NCBI RefSeq assembly: GCF_020447265.1
Contig: NZ_JAJADR010000002.1
Span: 372,001 to 436,000 of the forward strand
Reading direction: 5' to 3'
DNA length: 64,000 nucleotides
From: Hymenobacter lucidus
GTDB lineage: Bacteria; Bacteroidota; Bacteroidia; Cytophagales; Hymenobacteraceae
A model generated the notes under the pieces. The model saw only the letters and a program-made list of their open reading frames with translations, did not search any database and was not told where the DNA came from. A program made the position numbers and the translations under genes. Of this stretch, positions 44,812-52,765 are shown piece by piece (positions within the stretch are counted from its first letter, which is position 1; every line of letters starts with the position of its first letter).

Positions 44812-46167
44812 TTACTGCGTCACGTACTCGTCGGCAACGCTGATGGCCTGGGAAATAATGTCCAGTCCTTCGTCGAGTTCGTCTTTGGTAATGCTCAGCG
44901 GCGGGGCAATGAAAATGTAGTTCCAGCGCACGAAGGTGTACATGCCCAGCTCCTTGATTTTGGCTGCCACCTTGTTCATAATTTCCATCTGGGCGGGAGC
45001 AGCATTCCAGGGGGCCATAGGTTCTTTGGTAGCGCGGTTTTTCACCAGCTCCACGCAGCCAAACAAACCTGTGTTGCGCCAGTCGCCAATGCTCGGGTGC
45101 TGGGCCATCATGTCGCACATGCGCGCATCGAGGTGCTTGCCCAAAGTCACGGTATTTTCGAGCAGATTATCCTGCTCATAAATATCGAGCACGGCCACGG
45201 CGGCGGCGCACGATACGGGGTGAGCCGAGTACGTGAGACCTAGTGGTAGGGGCTTGTCGTCGAATGACTTGGCAATGGCTTCGTCCACCATCACCGCGCC
45301 CAGCGGCAGATAGCCGGCCGTAATGCCCTTGGCCATACACATCAGGTCTACTTTCACGCCGTGGTGGTCGGAGCCGAACCACTTGCCGGTGCGGCCAAAG
45401 CCGCTCATCACCTCATCGGCCACGAGCAGGATGCCGTACTTGTCGCAGATGGCGCGCACCCGCTGCCAGTAGGTGGGCGGGTATTTGATGCAGCCCGAGG
45501 TGCCCGACTCGCCTTCCATAATAATGGCGGCGACGCTACCCGAGTTTTCGTACTGAATGATGCGCTCCATGGCCGCGGCGGCGCGCTCGGCGCATTCTTC
45601 GGGCGTGGAGCTGTACCAGGGGCAGCGGTAGAAGTACGGATTCTCGACGTGGACTACGCCGGGCATGCCCTGGCTGTCGACGGCAAACTTGCGCGGGTCG
45701 CCGCCGGCGCTGATGGCCCCGTAGCTGGCGCCGTGAAACGACTGGTACAGCGTCACGATCTTATGGCGGCCGGTGTAAACGCGGGCCAGCTTGATGGCGT
45801 TTTCGATGGCCTCGGCTCCGCCCAGCGTGAAGAAGGCTTTGGTGAGGTTGGCCGGCGTAATTTCCGCCAGCTTCTTACCCAGGTCGCCGCGGGCCTTGGT
45901 AATCATACCCGGGTACACGTAGCTCAGCTCCCGCATCTGGGCGGCTACGGCGTCGGTCACGCGCTGGTCGCCGTGCCCGATGTTGACGTTCATGAGCTGC
46001 GACGAAAAGTCGATGTAGCGCTTGCCGTCCCGGTCGTAGAGGTACACGCCCTCGGCGCGCTCGGCGTTTATCGGGTTCAGCCCGCTCTGTTTCGACCAGG
46101 AAAACAGCGTGTGCTCCAGGTTATCGTGAAGAATCTGGTCTTTATCGGTGTCGGTGTAGGTTTCCAT
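44812..46167 (-). CDS. Class III aminotransferase (beta-alanine/omega-amino acid type)
   Basis: A 451-residue PLP enzyme. HYGCGG-type motifs are absent; instead the fold type I signatures are clear: GGAEAIENAIKLAR, SFHGASYGA, VADEVMSGFGRTG (Asp contacting the PLP ring) and the Schiff-base Lys in MCMAKGITAGYLPLGAV. Located between dihydropyrimidinase and mmsA, it most likely transaminates beta-alanine (and 3-aminoisobutyrate) to malonate (methylmalonate) semialdehyde. Taurine- or GABA-type activity is possible from sequence alone. Confidence 0.88.
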   Translation of the reverse strand: METYTDTDKDQILHDNLEHTLFSWSKQSGLNPINAERAEGVYLYDRDGKRYIDFSSQLMNVNIGHGDQRVTDAVAAQMRELSYVYPGMITKARGDLGKKLAEITPANLTKAFFTLGGAEAIENAIKLARVYTGRHKIVTLYQSFHGASYGAISAGGDPRKFAVDSQGMPGVVHVENPYFYRCPWYSSTPEECAERAAAAMERIIQYENSGSVAAIIMEGESGTSGCIKYPPTYWQRVRAICDKYGILLVADEVMSGFGRTGKWFGSDHHGVKVDLMCMAKGITAGYLPLGAVMVDEAIAKSFDDKPLPLGLTYSAHPVSCAAAVAVLDIYEQDNLLENTVTLGKHLDARMCDMMAQHPSIGDWRNTGLFGCVELVKNRATKEPMAPWNAAPAQMEIMNKVAAKIKELGMYTFVRWNYIFIAPPLSITKDELDEGLDIISQAISVADEYVTQ

Positions 46168-46192
46168 TGGGAGGAAGAAGGGGCAAAAGTTA

Positions 46193-46398
46193 TTCTAGAA
46201 AACTAGTTTCCCTCCTTTTTTCAAGGAGGGGTGCCCGAAGGGCGGGGTGGTTAGCTAGAGCTAGAAAGTTTTGAGTGAGTTGATCAAACAATATCTAGCT
46301 CTAAGTCTAGATTTCGTTCAATGCCTGAACCACCCCGCCCTTCGGGCACCCCTCCTCGAAAAAAGGAGGGGAACTAGTTTCTAACCGTAGCTCTAAAA
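46193..46398. repeat. Palindromic intergenic repeat, family B copy 2
   Basis: Two ~43-bp arms, 46211-46253 (starting ccctccttttttcaaggagg, ending ggcggggtggtt) and 46328-46371 (starting aaccaccccgcccttcgggc), are reverse complements with about one mismatch. The outer ends actagtttc and gaactagttt also match inversely. The spacer contains tagagctag and tatctagctcta. The element fills the mmsA-aminotransferase gap and is related to 42931-43101. Confidence 0.85.
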
Positions 46399-46402
46399 TA
46401 CA

Positions 46403-47875
46403 CTAACTCATCCAGTTCACCCTTGACTCGGGATTCCACTTAGTAGTGGTTTTCTTGAGCTGGGTCCAGAATTCGATGGAGCTTTTGCCGGTGATGTCAC
46501 AGGCCCCGAACTTCGAGTCGTTCCAGCCGCCGAAGGAGAATGGCTCCCGGGGCACCGGCACGCCGATGTTGACGCCAATCATGCCGGCGTTGGCGTGGTC
46601 CATGACGTAGCGGGCCGAGCTGCCGCTGCTGGTAAATACGGCCGCTGCATTGCCGTATGGGTTGGCATTTTCGATGGCAATAGCCTCATCGAGGGTGTTG
46701 GTGCGCATGATGGCCAGCACCGGACCGAATACTTCTTCCTGGGCAATGCGCATGTCGGGCGTCACGTAGTCGACCACGGTGGCTCCCACGTAGTAGCCGT
46801 CCTCCTGCCCTTCTACGCGGGCGTTGCGGCCGTCGAGCAGCACTTTGGCCCCGGCGGCTTCGGCCTCGGTAATGTGCTTTTCGATACGCTCCTTGGCCTC
46901 CTTGCTGATAACCGAGCCCAAGTTCTGGCCGGGCACGATCTTGCGGGCTTCCTCCACAATTTTAGCCACGATGCCATCCACCGCGCCGACGCCTACCATC
47001 GTGGAGCCGGCCATGCAGCGCTGCCCCGCGCAGCCCGACATAGAAGCGGCCACGTTGGAAGCCGTCATTTCGGGGTGGGCGTCGGGCAGTACCATCAGGT
47101 GGTTTTTGGCCCCGCCCAGCGCTACGCACCGCTTAAGGTTGCTGGTGGCCCGGATGTAAACTACCTTGGCAATAGCCGTGGAGCCCACGAACGACACGGC
47201 CTCAATATCGGGATGGTCGCAGATGGATTCCACAATTTCCCGGTCGCCGTGCACGATGTTGAGTACCCCATCAGGCAGGCCGGCTTCTTTAAGCAGCTCG
47301 GCAATGCGGCCGGCGCTGAGCGGCACCACTTCCGAAGGTTTCAAAATCATGGTATTGCCCAAAACCAGCGCGTTAGGAATCGTCCAGTGGGGCACCATGT
47401 TGGGAAAGTTGAAGGGCGCAATGCTAGCTACCACACCTAGAGGCTTACGCTCCACGCGGGCTTCCACGCCCTTACTCACTTCCAGAAACTCGCCCTGAAT
47501 AAGCTGGGGCATGGAGCAGGCAAACTCGGTCAGTTCGATGGCCTTTTCCACTTCGGCGCGAGCCTCGTCGTAGGTCTTGCCGTTTTCCTCCTGCACAAGG
47601 TCGGCCAGCTGCTTCATGTCGCGCTCTAACAGGGTTTTATAGCGGTAGAAAATCTGAACCCGCTCCTTCACCGGCATGGCCGACCACGCCGGAAAGGCGG
47701 CTTTGGCAGCTTCCACGGCCTGGTTCAGGGCCGGCATGCCACTCAGCGGCACCGTCGAAATAACGGCTCCGCTCAACGGGCTAAACACATCCAGGCTACG
47801 CGGCGCACTGCTTTCCACAAACTGCCCGGCCACGTAATTCCGAACTGCGGGATACTTCAAAGTTTCGACTTCCAT
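46403..47875 (-). CDS. mmsA: CoA-acylating (methyl)malonate-semialdehyde dehydrogenase
   Basis: A 490-residue aldehyde dehydrogenase. The MMSDH-type catalytic motif GCAGQRCMAGS with the active Cys is present, along with FNFPNMVPHW, LKPSEVVPLS, GGAKNHLMVLPDA and EEVFGPVL. These features mark the CoA-dependent MmsA/IolA group, which converts malonate semialdehyde to acetyl-CoA and methylmalonate semialdehyde to propionyl-CoA. It is the first gene of the minus-strand set and links pyrimidine breakdown to central metabolism. Confidence 0.94.
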   Translation of the reverse strand: MEVETLKYPAVRNYVAGQFVESSAPRSLDVFSPLSGAVISTVPLSGMPALNQAVEAAKAAFPAWSAMPVKERVQIFYRYKTLLERDMKQLADLVQEENGKTYDEARAEVEKAIELTEFACSMPQLIQGEFLEVSKGVEARVERKPLGVVASIAPFNFPNMVPHWTIPNALVLGNTMILKPSEVVPLSAGRIAELLKEAGLPDGVLNIVHGDREIVESICDHPDIEAVSFVGSTAIAKVVYIRATSNLKRCVALGGAKNHLMVLPDAHPEMTASNVAASMSGCAGQRCMAGSTMVGVGAVDGIVAKIVEEARKIVPGQNLGSVISKEAKERIEKHITEAEAAGAKVLLDGRNARVEGQEDGYYVGATVVDYVTPDMRIAQEEVFGPVLAIMRTNTLDEAIAIENANPYGNAAAVFTSSGSSARYVMDHANAGMIGVNIGVPVPREPFSFGGWNDSKFGACDITGKSSIEFWTQLKKTTTKWNPESRVNWMS

Positions 47876-47924
47876 GTTAAGAAATTGTTAAGCGGATGCA
47901 AGTAATGGGTTTGGCGCACTTATG

Positions 47925-47958
47925 CAAATACTTAGCAGCGCGTTGGGCTACCTGCAAA
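47925..47958 (-). promoter_or_regulatory. Possible promoter of the pyrimidine operon
   Basis: On the minus strand TTTG (47958-47955) is followed after 24 nt by TATTTG (47930-47925), 50 bp before the mmsA ATG. The -7 box is only a partial match to TAnnTTTG, so this is tentative. Confidence 0.25.
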
Positions 47959-48098
47959 TTCGCTAAAAAAGCCTTTTTAGCCTATATAGCGGCTTCTATA
48001 TTCCTGTAAATAATACAACCAGCGTTGTTTCCACAAACGTTTGCAGTGACTCCCAGTCCGAAACCAGCCTATGGAGTAGTGGTGATGGAGTAAAAAAT

Positions 48099-48160
48099 AA
48101 AGCCGCGGCCCCCGGATAATCCAACAGGTACTGTCAGATTATTCGGGGGCCGCGGCTTTT
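48099..48160 (-). terminator. Rho-independent terminator after the metal-binding lipoprotein gene
   Basis: Long arms aagccgcggcccccggataa and ttattcgggggccgcggctt pair almost perfectly around ~18 nt. On the minus strand a T-rich tract (tttattttttac) follows. It lies 27 bp beyond the lipoprotein stop. Confidence 0.88.
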
Positions 48161-48186
48161 GCAGAGCAACTGAAAAGTGCGACGGC

Positions 48187-48444
48187 TCAGCTTTTCTTTT
48201 CCAGGTCCATTTCGCAGACGGGGCACTTGCCGGGCTGGGTGCTGCGGCTGCCTTCGCAGCCCATGGGGCACTCGTACACGGCAGCTTCGGCAGCGGCCGG
48301 GGCGGCCGTTGCAGCAGCGGAATCGGGGGAGGGGGTAGCCGCGGCGGGCGGGGCGGCAGTGGTAGTAGCAGGTTGCTGCTCGCAGCTGCTGAGCAGGGCG
48401 CAACCCGAAAGCAGGGCAGCGGCCAGGAAAGTGGAAACGTTCAT
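48187..48444 (-). CDS. Small lipoprotein with heavy-metal-binding (HMBD-like) domain
   Basis: 85 residues from ATG 48444; the longer frame upstream has no family sequence. The N-terminus is a lipoprotein signal with candidate lipid-acceptor Cys21 (LLSSCEQQ). A ~35-residue Ala/Pro/Thr-rich spacer follows, then a C-terminal motif ECPMGCEGS...GKCPVCEMDLEKK. This resembles the short heavy-metal-binding domain of copper P-type ATPases and CusB-like proteins. It should sit in the periplasm or outer membrane and bind copper or a related metal; that role is inference. Confidence 0.75.
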   Translation of the reverse strand: MNVSTFLAAALLSGCALLSSCEQQPATTTAAPPAAATPSPDSAAATAAPAAAEAAVYECPMGCEGSRSTQPGKCPVCEMDLEKKS

Positions 48445-48760
48445 GCGAAAATAGAAGCTATTGAAAAGCGAGTGGTGGCTGGTAAGCAGCGCGGTAAAAT
48501 TACGAAGGAACCCGGACCCGGCTTTGTTCCCGACAATCAGGTCGTTCTTGCGCCAGACGATACCCGAATTACCTCGGCCATTTATTTCACCAGCAGCTAC
48601 AGAATCGAACCAGAGTAAACAACCGGCTACGGCTGCTGGGCTCTGGCCCAATAGTGGCCGCGGCGCCAAGCTCTACCGTACACCCCAACGGCGGCGGGCT
48701 TCACCGGGTATTCATCCGGCCCGGCTAGTATTGCGCTTCTCTTCTCTTAATAACGCTGCT
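48445..48760. other. Divergent intergenic region, no feature recognised
   Basis: This 316-bp gap separates the minus-strand lipoprotein and the plus-strand phosphoglycerate mutase. Open frames here are only extensions of the neighbours. It should contain both promoters, but I see no convincing boxes or repeats. Confidence 0.4.
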
Positions 48761-49366
48761 ATGGGGTTTCTTGTGCTGGTGCGCCACGGCCAATCGGTGG
48801 CCAATCTGGCCAATGTGTTTACCGGCTGGCTCGACGTGGCCCTCACGCCCCAGGGTGAAGCCGAGGCCCGACAAGCCGGGGCCAAGCTACGCGACTTTCA
48901 CTTCGACCAAGCCTACTGCTCCACCCTGGTGCGCTCGAAGCTGACGCTGACCCTGATTCTGGAGCAGCTGCACCAGGCCACGGTGCCGGTGCACGCCGCC
49001 GATGCGCTGCGCGAGCGGATGTACGGCTCGTTGCAGGGCCTCAACAAAGCCGAAACCATCCGGCGCTACGGCCAGCCACAAGTAGACCGGTGGCGGCGCG
49101 GCTACGAAGACGCCCCACCCGATGGCGAAACCCTGCACCACACCCAGCAGCGCGTGGTGGCATACTACGAGCAGGAAATTGCGCCCCAGCTGCGGCTAGG
49201 GAAGCACGTGCTTGTAGTATCGCACGGCAACACGTTGCGGGCCCTGCGCATGCAGCTCGAACACCTAAGTGTGGCCCAGGTGGAAGCCCTGGAAATTCCG
49301 ACCGGCGGCGTGCGGGTGTACGAGCTGACGCCCATGCTGACGGCCAGCCGGATGTACGACCTGTAA
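48761..49366 (+). CDS. gpmA: 2,3-bisphosphoglycerate-dependent phosphoglycerate mutase-like protein
   Basis: 201 residues from ATG 48761 (MGFLVLVRHGQS). The phospho-acceptor His9 is in VRHGQSVANLANVFTGW, the acid in LRERMYGSLQGLNKAET and the second His in VVSHGNTLRAL. PPDGETL is also present. It is shorter than most dPGMs (about 230-250 residues) because a loop after WRRGYEDAPP is reduced. It interconverts 3- and 2-phosphoglycerate. Lying 80 bp before the galactonate aldolase, it may process the triose made by that pathway. Confidence 0.85.
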   Translation: MGFLVLVRHGQSVANLANVFTGWLDVALTPQGEAEARQAGAKLRDFHFDQAYCSTLVRSKLTLTLILEQLHQATVPVHAADALRERMYGSLQGLNKAETIRRYGQPQVDRWRRGYEDAPPDGETLHHTQQRVVAYYEQEIAPQLRLGKHVLVVSHGNTLRALRMQLEHLSVAQVEALEIPTGGVRVYELTPMLTASRMYDL

Positions 49367-49446
49367 GCTAGGCTTTACCAACGCGGTCCGCCGCAGTTGC
49401 GTTACCATACCTCACCCTGCTCCTAACTTCCTTACCCTGCTACGCT

Positions 49447-50076
49447 ATGACAACATCCGTTTTATCCCATCTGCTCGAGCATAAGCTCGTTTCCATCATT
49501 CGCGGCGCCAACCCCGACGATTTGGTCAGCATCGTGCGGGCCCTGCACGCGGGCGGTATCCGGTCGGTGGAAATTACCATCAACTCGCCCAAAGCCCTGC
49601 AGGGCATCGAGAAAGTAGCCGAAGCCCTGGGCGACGAAATGATGGTGGGCGCCGGTACCGTGCTCGACCCCGAAACGGCCCGCCTGGCTTTGAATGCCGG
49701 GGCTCGGTTTATCATCTCGCCCACCCTGAACGTGAAGACGATAAAGACAACCAAGCGCTACGGGGCCATCAGCATTCCGGGGGCCTTCACCCCCACCGAA
49801 ATTCTGACAGCCTACGAGCACGGGGCCGATATTATCAAGGTGTTTCCGGCGTCGCTGGGCGCGGCCTATTTCAAGGATATCAAAGGCCCACTGCCCTTTA
49901 TTCCGCTCATGCCCACCGGCGGCGTGAAGCTCGACAACATCCGCGACTTTCAGCAGGCCGGGGCCGCCGCCTTCGGGCTGGGCAGCTCCTTGGTCGATAC
50001 CAGCCAGCCCGTGTCGGAAGAGTACCTGCGGCAGCTCACCAAGAAGGCTCAGCAGTTTGTGCAGGCTATTTCCTGA
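49447..50076 (+). CDS. eda: 2-keto-3-deoxy-6-phosphogalactonate/gluconate aldolase
   Basis: A 209-residue class I aldolase of the KDPG/KDPGal family. Conserved parts are the catalytic Glu in SVEITINSP, GAGTVLD, the Schiff-base Lys in IIKVFPASLGA and PTGGVKLDNI. It cleaves 2-keto-3-deoxy-6-phospho sugars to pyruvate and glyceraldehyde-3-phosphate. With galactonate dehydratase and 2-keto-3-deoxygalactonate kinase downstream, the galactonate intermediate is its likely main substrate (DgoA-like), though KDPG cannot be excluded. Confidence 0.9.
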   Translation: MTTSVLSHLLEHKLVSIIRGANPDDLVSIVRALHAGGIRSVEITINSPKALQGIEKVAEALGDEMMVGAGTVLDPETARLALNAGARFIISPTLNVKTIKTTKRYGAISIPGAFTPTEILTAYEHGADIIKVFPASLGAAYFKDIKGPLPFIPLMPTGGVKLDNIRDFQQAGAAAFGLGSSLVDTSQPVSEEYLRQLTKKAQQFVQAIS

Positions 50077-50096
50077 GTATGGAGGCTCTTTCTCGG

Positions 50097-50288
50097 CTGT
50101 CATGCTGAGTGCAGCGAAACGGAACAAAGGACCTTCCTCACCTACCCCACAACAGTAGCTTTTGCCAACGTACAAAAGCCCTTTACTGGCTTAGCAGCGA
50201 AAGGATTTGTCCCGTTGAACTGACTGAATCACCTAAGTGAGGAAGGTTCTTTGTCACCCCTTGAAGCGCGGTATGCTCAGGATGACAG
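50097..50288. repeat. Palindromic intergenic repeat, family A copy 2
   Basis: The most regular copy. Outer ends ctgtcatgctgag/ctcaggatgacag; next arms aaggaccttcctcacctacc and gaggaaggttctttg; centre gccaacgtacaaaagccctt facing gcgaaaggatttg. It sits between the aldolase and galactonate dehydratase genes with ordered similarity to 6656-6875 and 51529-51689. Confidence 0.75.
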
Positions 50289-50340
50289 ATAAAACAACGA
50301 CAGCCTTATTTTTCCCTCTGAACACCCTTTCCCCTTCACT

Positions 50341-51486
50341 ATGAAAATCACCGGCTTCAAGCTGTATCAGGTGCCGCCGCGGTGGCTGTTTCTCAAGATT
50401 GAAACCGACGAAGGCCTTGTGGGCTGGGGCGAACCGGTGATTGAGGGGCGCGCGGCCACGGTGGCGGCGGCCGTGCGGGAGTTGATGCAGAGCCTGATCG
50501 GCAAAGACCCGCGCCCTATCGAAGACCACTGGAATGTAATGTACCGGGGCGGCTTCTACCGGGGCGGCCCCATTCTGATGAGCGCCATTGCTGGCATCGA
50601 CCAGGCGCTGTGGGATATCAAGGGCAAATTTTTCAACGCTCCGATCTACGAGCTACTCGGCGGTAAAGCCCGCGACACGATGCGCGTGTATTCCTGGATT
50701 GGTGGCGACCGGCCCCACGACGTGGGCCTGGCCGCCCAGGGTATGGTCGACAAGGGCTTTACGGCCGTGAAGATGAACGCCACCGACGAGATGGGCTACA
50801 TCGATTCCTACGCCAAAATTGACGCGGCCGTGGCCCGCATTGCCGCCGTGCGCGCCGTTGACCCATACCTGGGCATCGGCGTCGATTTTCACGGGCGGGT
50901 GCACAAGCCGATGGCCAAGATTTTGACCAAAGAGCTGGAGCCGTTCCGGCCGATGTTTATCGAGGAGCCGGTGCTGGCCGAAAACAACGAAGCCCTGCGC
51001 GAAATTGCCCGCCACACGTCCATTCCCATTGCCACCGGCGAAAGGATGTTTTCCCGCTGGGACTTCAAGCAGTTGCTCATTGATGGCTACGCCGACATTA
51101 TTCAGCCCGACCTGAGCCATGCCGGCGGCATTACGGAGTGCAAGAAAATCATCAGCATGGCCGAGGCTTTCGACGTGGCCGCCGCGCCCCACTGCCCGCT
51201 GGGACCTATTGCCCTGGCCGCCTGCCTGCAAGTAGATGCCACCTGCCACAACGCCTTCATTCAGGAGCAAAGCCTGGGTATCCATTACAACGTGGGCAAC
51301 GACCTACTTGACTACCTCGTGGACCCGACCGTATTTGAGTATCACAACGGCTACGCCAACATCCCGACCGGGCCAGGCCTGGGCATCGAAATCAACGAAG
51401 AATACGTGATACAACGCGCCCAAATTGGCCACGACTGGAAGAACCCCATCTGGCGCAACCCCGACGGCAGCGTGGCCGAGTGGTAA
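50341..51486 (+). CDS. dgoD: D-galactonate dehydratase
   Basis: A 381-residue enolase-superfamily enzyme that converts D-galactonate to 2-keto-3-deoxygalactonate. The N-terminus [20 protein letters not shown], the block [18 protein letters not shown], the metal ligands in VDFHGR, FIEEPV and [12 protein letters not shown], and the catalytic His in [14 protein letters not shown] all match DgoD. Length is as in E. coli. It is preceded and followed by family A repeats, so the operon is broken by two such elements. Confidence 0.95.
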   Translation: MKITGFKLYQVPPRWLFLKIETDEGLVGWGEPVIEGRAATVAAAVRELMQSLIGKDPRPIEDHWNVMYRGGFYRGGPILMSAIAGIDQALWDIKGKFFNAPIYELLGGKARDTMRVYSWIGGDRPHDVGLAAQGMVDKGFTAVKMNATDEMGYIDSYAKIDAAVARIAAVRAVDPYLGIGVDFHGRVHKPMAKILTKELEPFRPMFIEEPVLAENNEALREIARHTSIPIATGERMFSRWDFKQLLIDGYADIIQPDLSHAGGITECKKIISMAEAFDVAAAPHCPLGPIALAACLQVDATCHNAFIQEQSLGIHYNVGNDLLDYLVDPTVFEYHNGYANIPTGPGLGIEINEEYVIQRAQIGHDWKNPIWRNPDGSVAEW

Positions 51487-51528
51487 GGAGCCGGCGTTGT
51501 TTAGCCTATCATCTTGATCCTATTTCGT

Positions 51529-51689
51529 CTGTCATCCTGAGCTTGCGAAGTACCTTCTTCACCTACCCCGCTGCGGTTTCTGCCAACGTGACAAAGTCCT
51601 TCCCCAAGCTAGTAGCAATGAGCTTTTTCAGGTTGATCTGAGCTTGTAACTCAAGGAAGGAAGGTCTTTCGCAGGGCTCAGGCTGACAG
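51529..51689. repeat. Palindromic intergenic repeat, family A copy 3
   Basis: Outer ends ctgtcatcctgag/ctcaggctgacag; arms agtaccttcttcacctaccc and aaggaaggaaggtct; centre ctgccaacgtgacaaagtcc. It lies between dgoD and dgoK. It is somewhat shorter than the other copies and has lost part of the inner stem. Confidence 0.75.
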
Positions 51690-51753
51690 GAGAAAAAAGG
51701 GCAACGACCCAACTTGCTCAACCTATTCCCAACTCCGGCAGTATTTCTAACAT

Positions 51754-52764
51754 ATGAGCAAGCCAACCCACTTTCTGAGCTGTGACTGGGGCACTTCGTC
51801 GTTTCGGCTGAAGCTGGTGGAGCTGCCGGGGCTGCGGGTGGTGGCCACGGCTACCTCGGAAGAGGGCAACGCGGCTACGTTTGCGCAGTGGCAGCAAGCG
51901 GGCCGGCCGGAAACGCAGCGGCTGGGATTTTACCTCGACATTCTGGGCAAGCACTGCCAAGCACTGGAGCAGCAGGCGGCCCGGCCGCTGGCTGGGGTGC
52001 CGGTCGTTATTTCGGGTATGGCCTCCTCCACCGTGGGCATGCTGGAGCTGCCCTACAAGCCCCTGCCCTTCGCCACCGACGGCTCCGACCTGGCCACCCG
52101 ACTGCTACCCGCTACGCCGGATTTTAACCACCCGGTGCTGCTGATTTCGGGCGTAAAGACGGATGACGACGTGATGCGCGGCGAGGAAACCCAGCTGGTG
52201 GGCTGCGAGTTGGGGGCCACTGAGCAGGAGCAATTGTTTCTGCACCCGGGCACCCACGCCAAGCACGTCAGCATCCGCAACGGCCAAGCCACGGCGCTGA
52301 AAACCTATATGACAGGCGAGTTTTTTGCCCTGCTTTCCGGCAAAAGCATTCTGGCCTCGGCCGTGAAGAAAGCCGACGACTTCCGGATGCCGGCCCACAC
52401 CGAGGCTTTCGAAAAAGGCGTACGAGCCAGCCGGCACGACAACCTGCTCCACAACAGCTTTCTGGTGCGCACCAACCACCTGTTCGACAAGCTCAGCCGC
52501 CCCCAAAACTTCTACTACCTCAGCGGCCTGCTCATCGGCTACGAGCTGAGCGACTTTCCCGCCGACTTCACCGGCGCGGTGGTGCTGGCCGGCGAAACGG
52601 CCCTGGTGCAATCCTACGAAGCCGCCCTGGATCTGCTGGGCATTACTGACCGGGTGGCGTCGGTAACGGTGCTGAGCGCGGAGGAAGTGACGCTGCGCGG
52701 GCAGGCCGCCGTGCTGCACCACGCTCAACAAACCGGCAAGTTGGCCCCCGCTAAAGCTAATTGA
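51754..52764 (+). CDS. dgoK: 2-dehydro-3-deoxygalactonokinase
   Basis: A 336-residue kinase of the ASKHA-like DgoK family. The phosphate-binding start SCDWGTSSFRLKLVE is followed by VVISGMASSTVGM, LFLHPGTHAKHV, YMTGEFFALLSGKSIL and GLLIGYEL. It phosphorylates 2-keto-3-deoxygalactonate at C6 to feed the aldolase. One base separates its stop from the next gene's start, so the two are co-translated. Confidence 0.94.
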   Translation: MSKPTHFLSCDWGTSSFRLKLVELPGLRVVATATSEEGNAATFAQWQQAGRPETQRLGFYLDILGKHCQALEQQAARPLAGVPVVISGMASSTVGMLELPYKPLPFATDGSDLATRLLPATPDFNHPVLLISGVKTDDDVMRGEETQLVGCELGATEQEQLFLHPGTHAKHVSIRNGQATALKTYMTGEFFALLSGKSILASAVKKADDFRMPAHTEAFEKGVRASRHDNLLHNSFLVRTNHLFDKLSRPQNFYYLSGLLIGYELSDFPADFTGAVVLAGETALVQSYEAALDLLGITDRVASVTVLSAEEVTLRGQAAVLHHAQQTGKLAPAKAN

Positions 52765-52765
52765 G

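Larger units (their letters stand above)
47876..48186. other. Upstream region of the pyrimidine operon
   Basis: AT-rich sequence of 311 bp. It holds gcctatatagc (47980-47990, CTATATAG motif), a weak promoter-like pair on the minus strand (CAAATA at 47925-47930 and CAAA at 47955-47958), the palindrome caaacgtttg (48034-48043), and the terminator at 48099-48160. No gene is seen. Confidence 0.5.

Noticed and set aside
48034..48043. caaacgtttg palindrome as a LacI-type operator of the pyrimidine genes
   Set aside because: One 10-bp palindrome without a regulator gene nearby or a second site is not enough to claim an operator.
48461..48760. Upstream extension of the phosphoglycerate mutase frame
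   Set aside because: The RHGQS motif lies eight residues after the ATG at 48761, as in the family. The extension has no similarity and overlaps the divergent promoter region.
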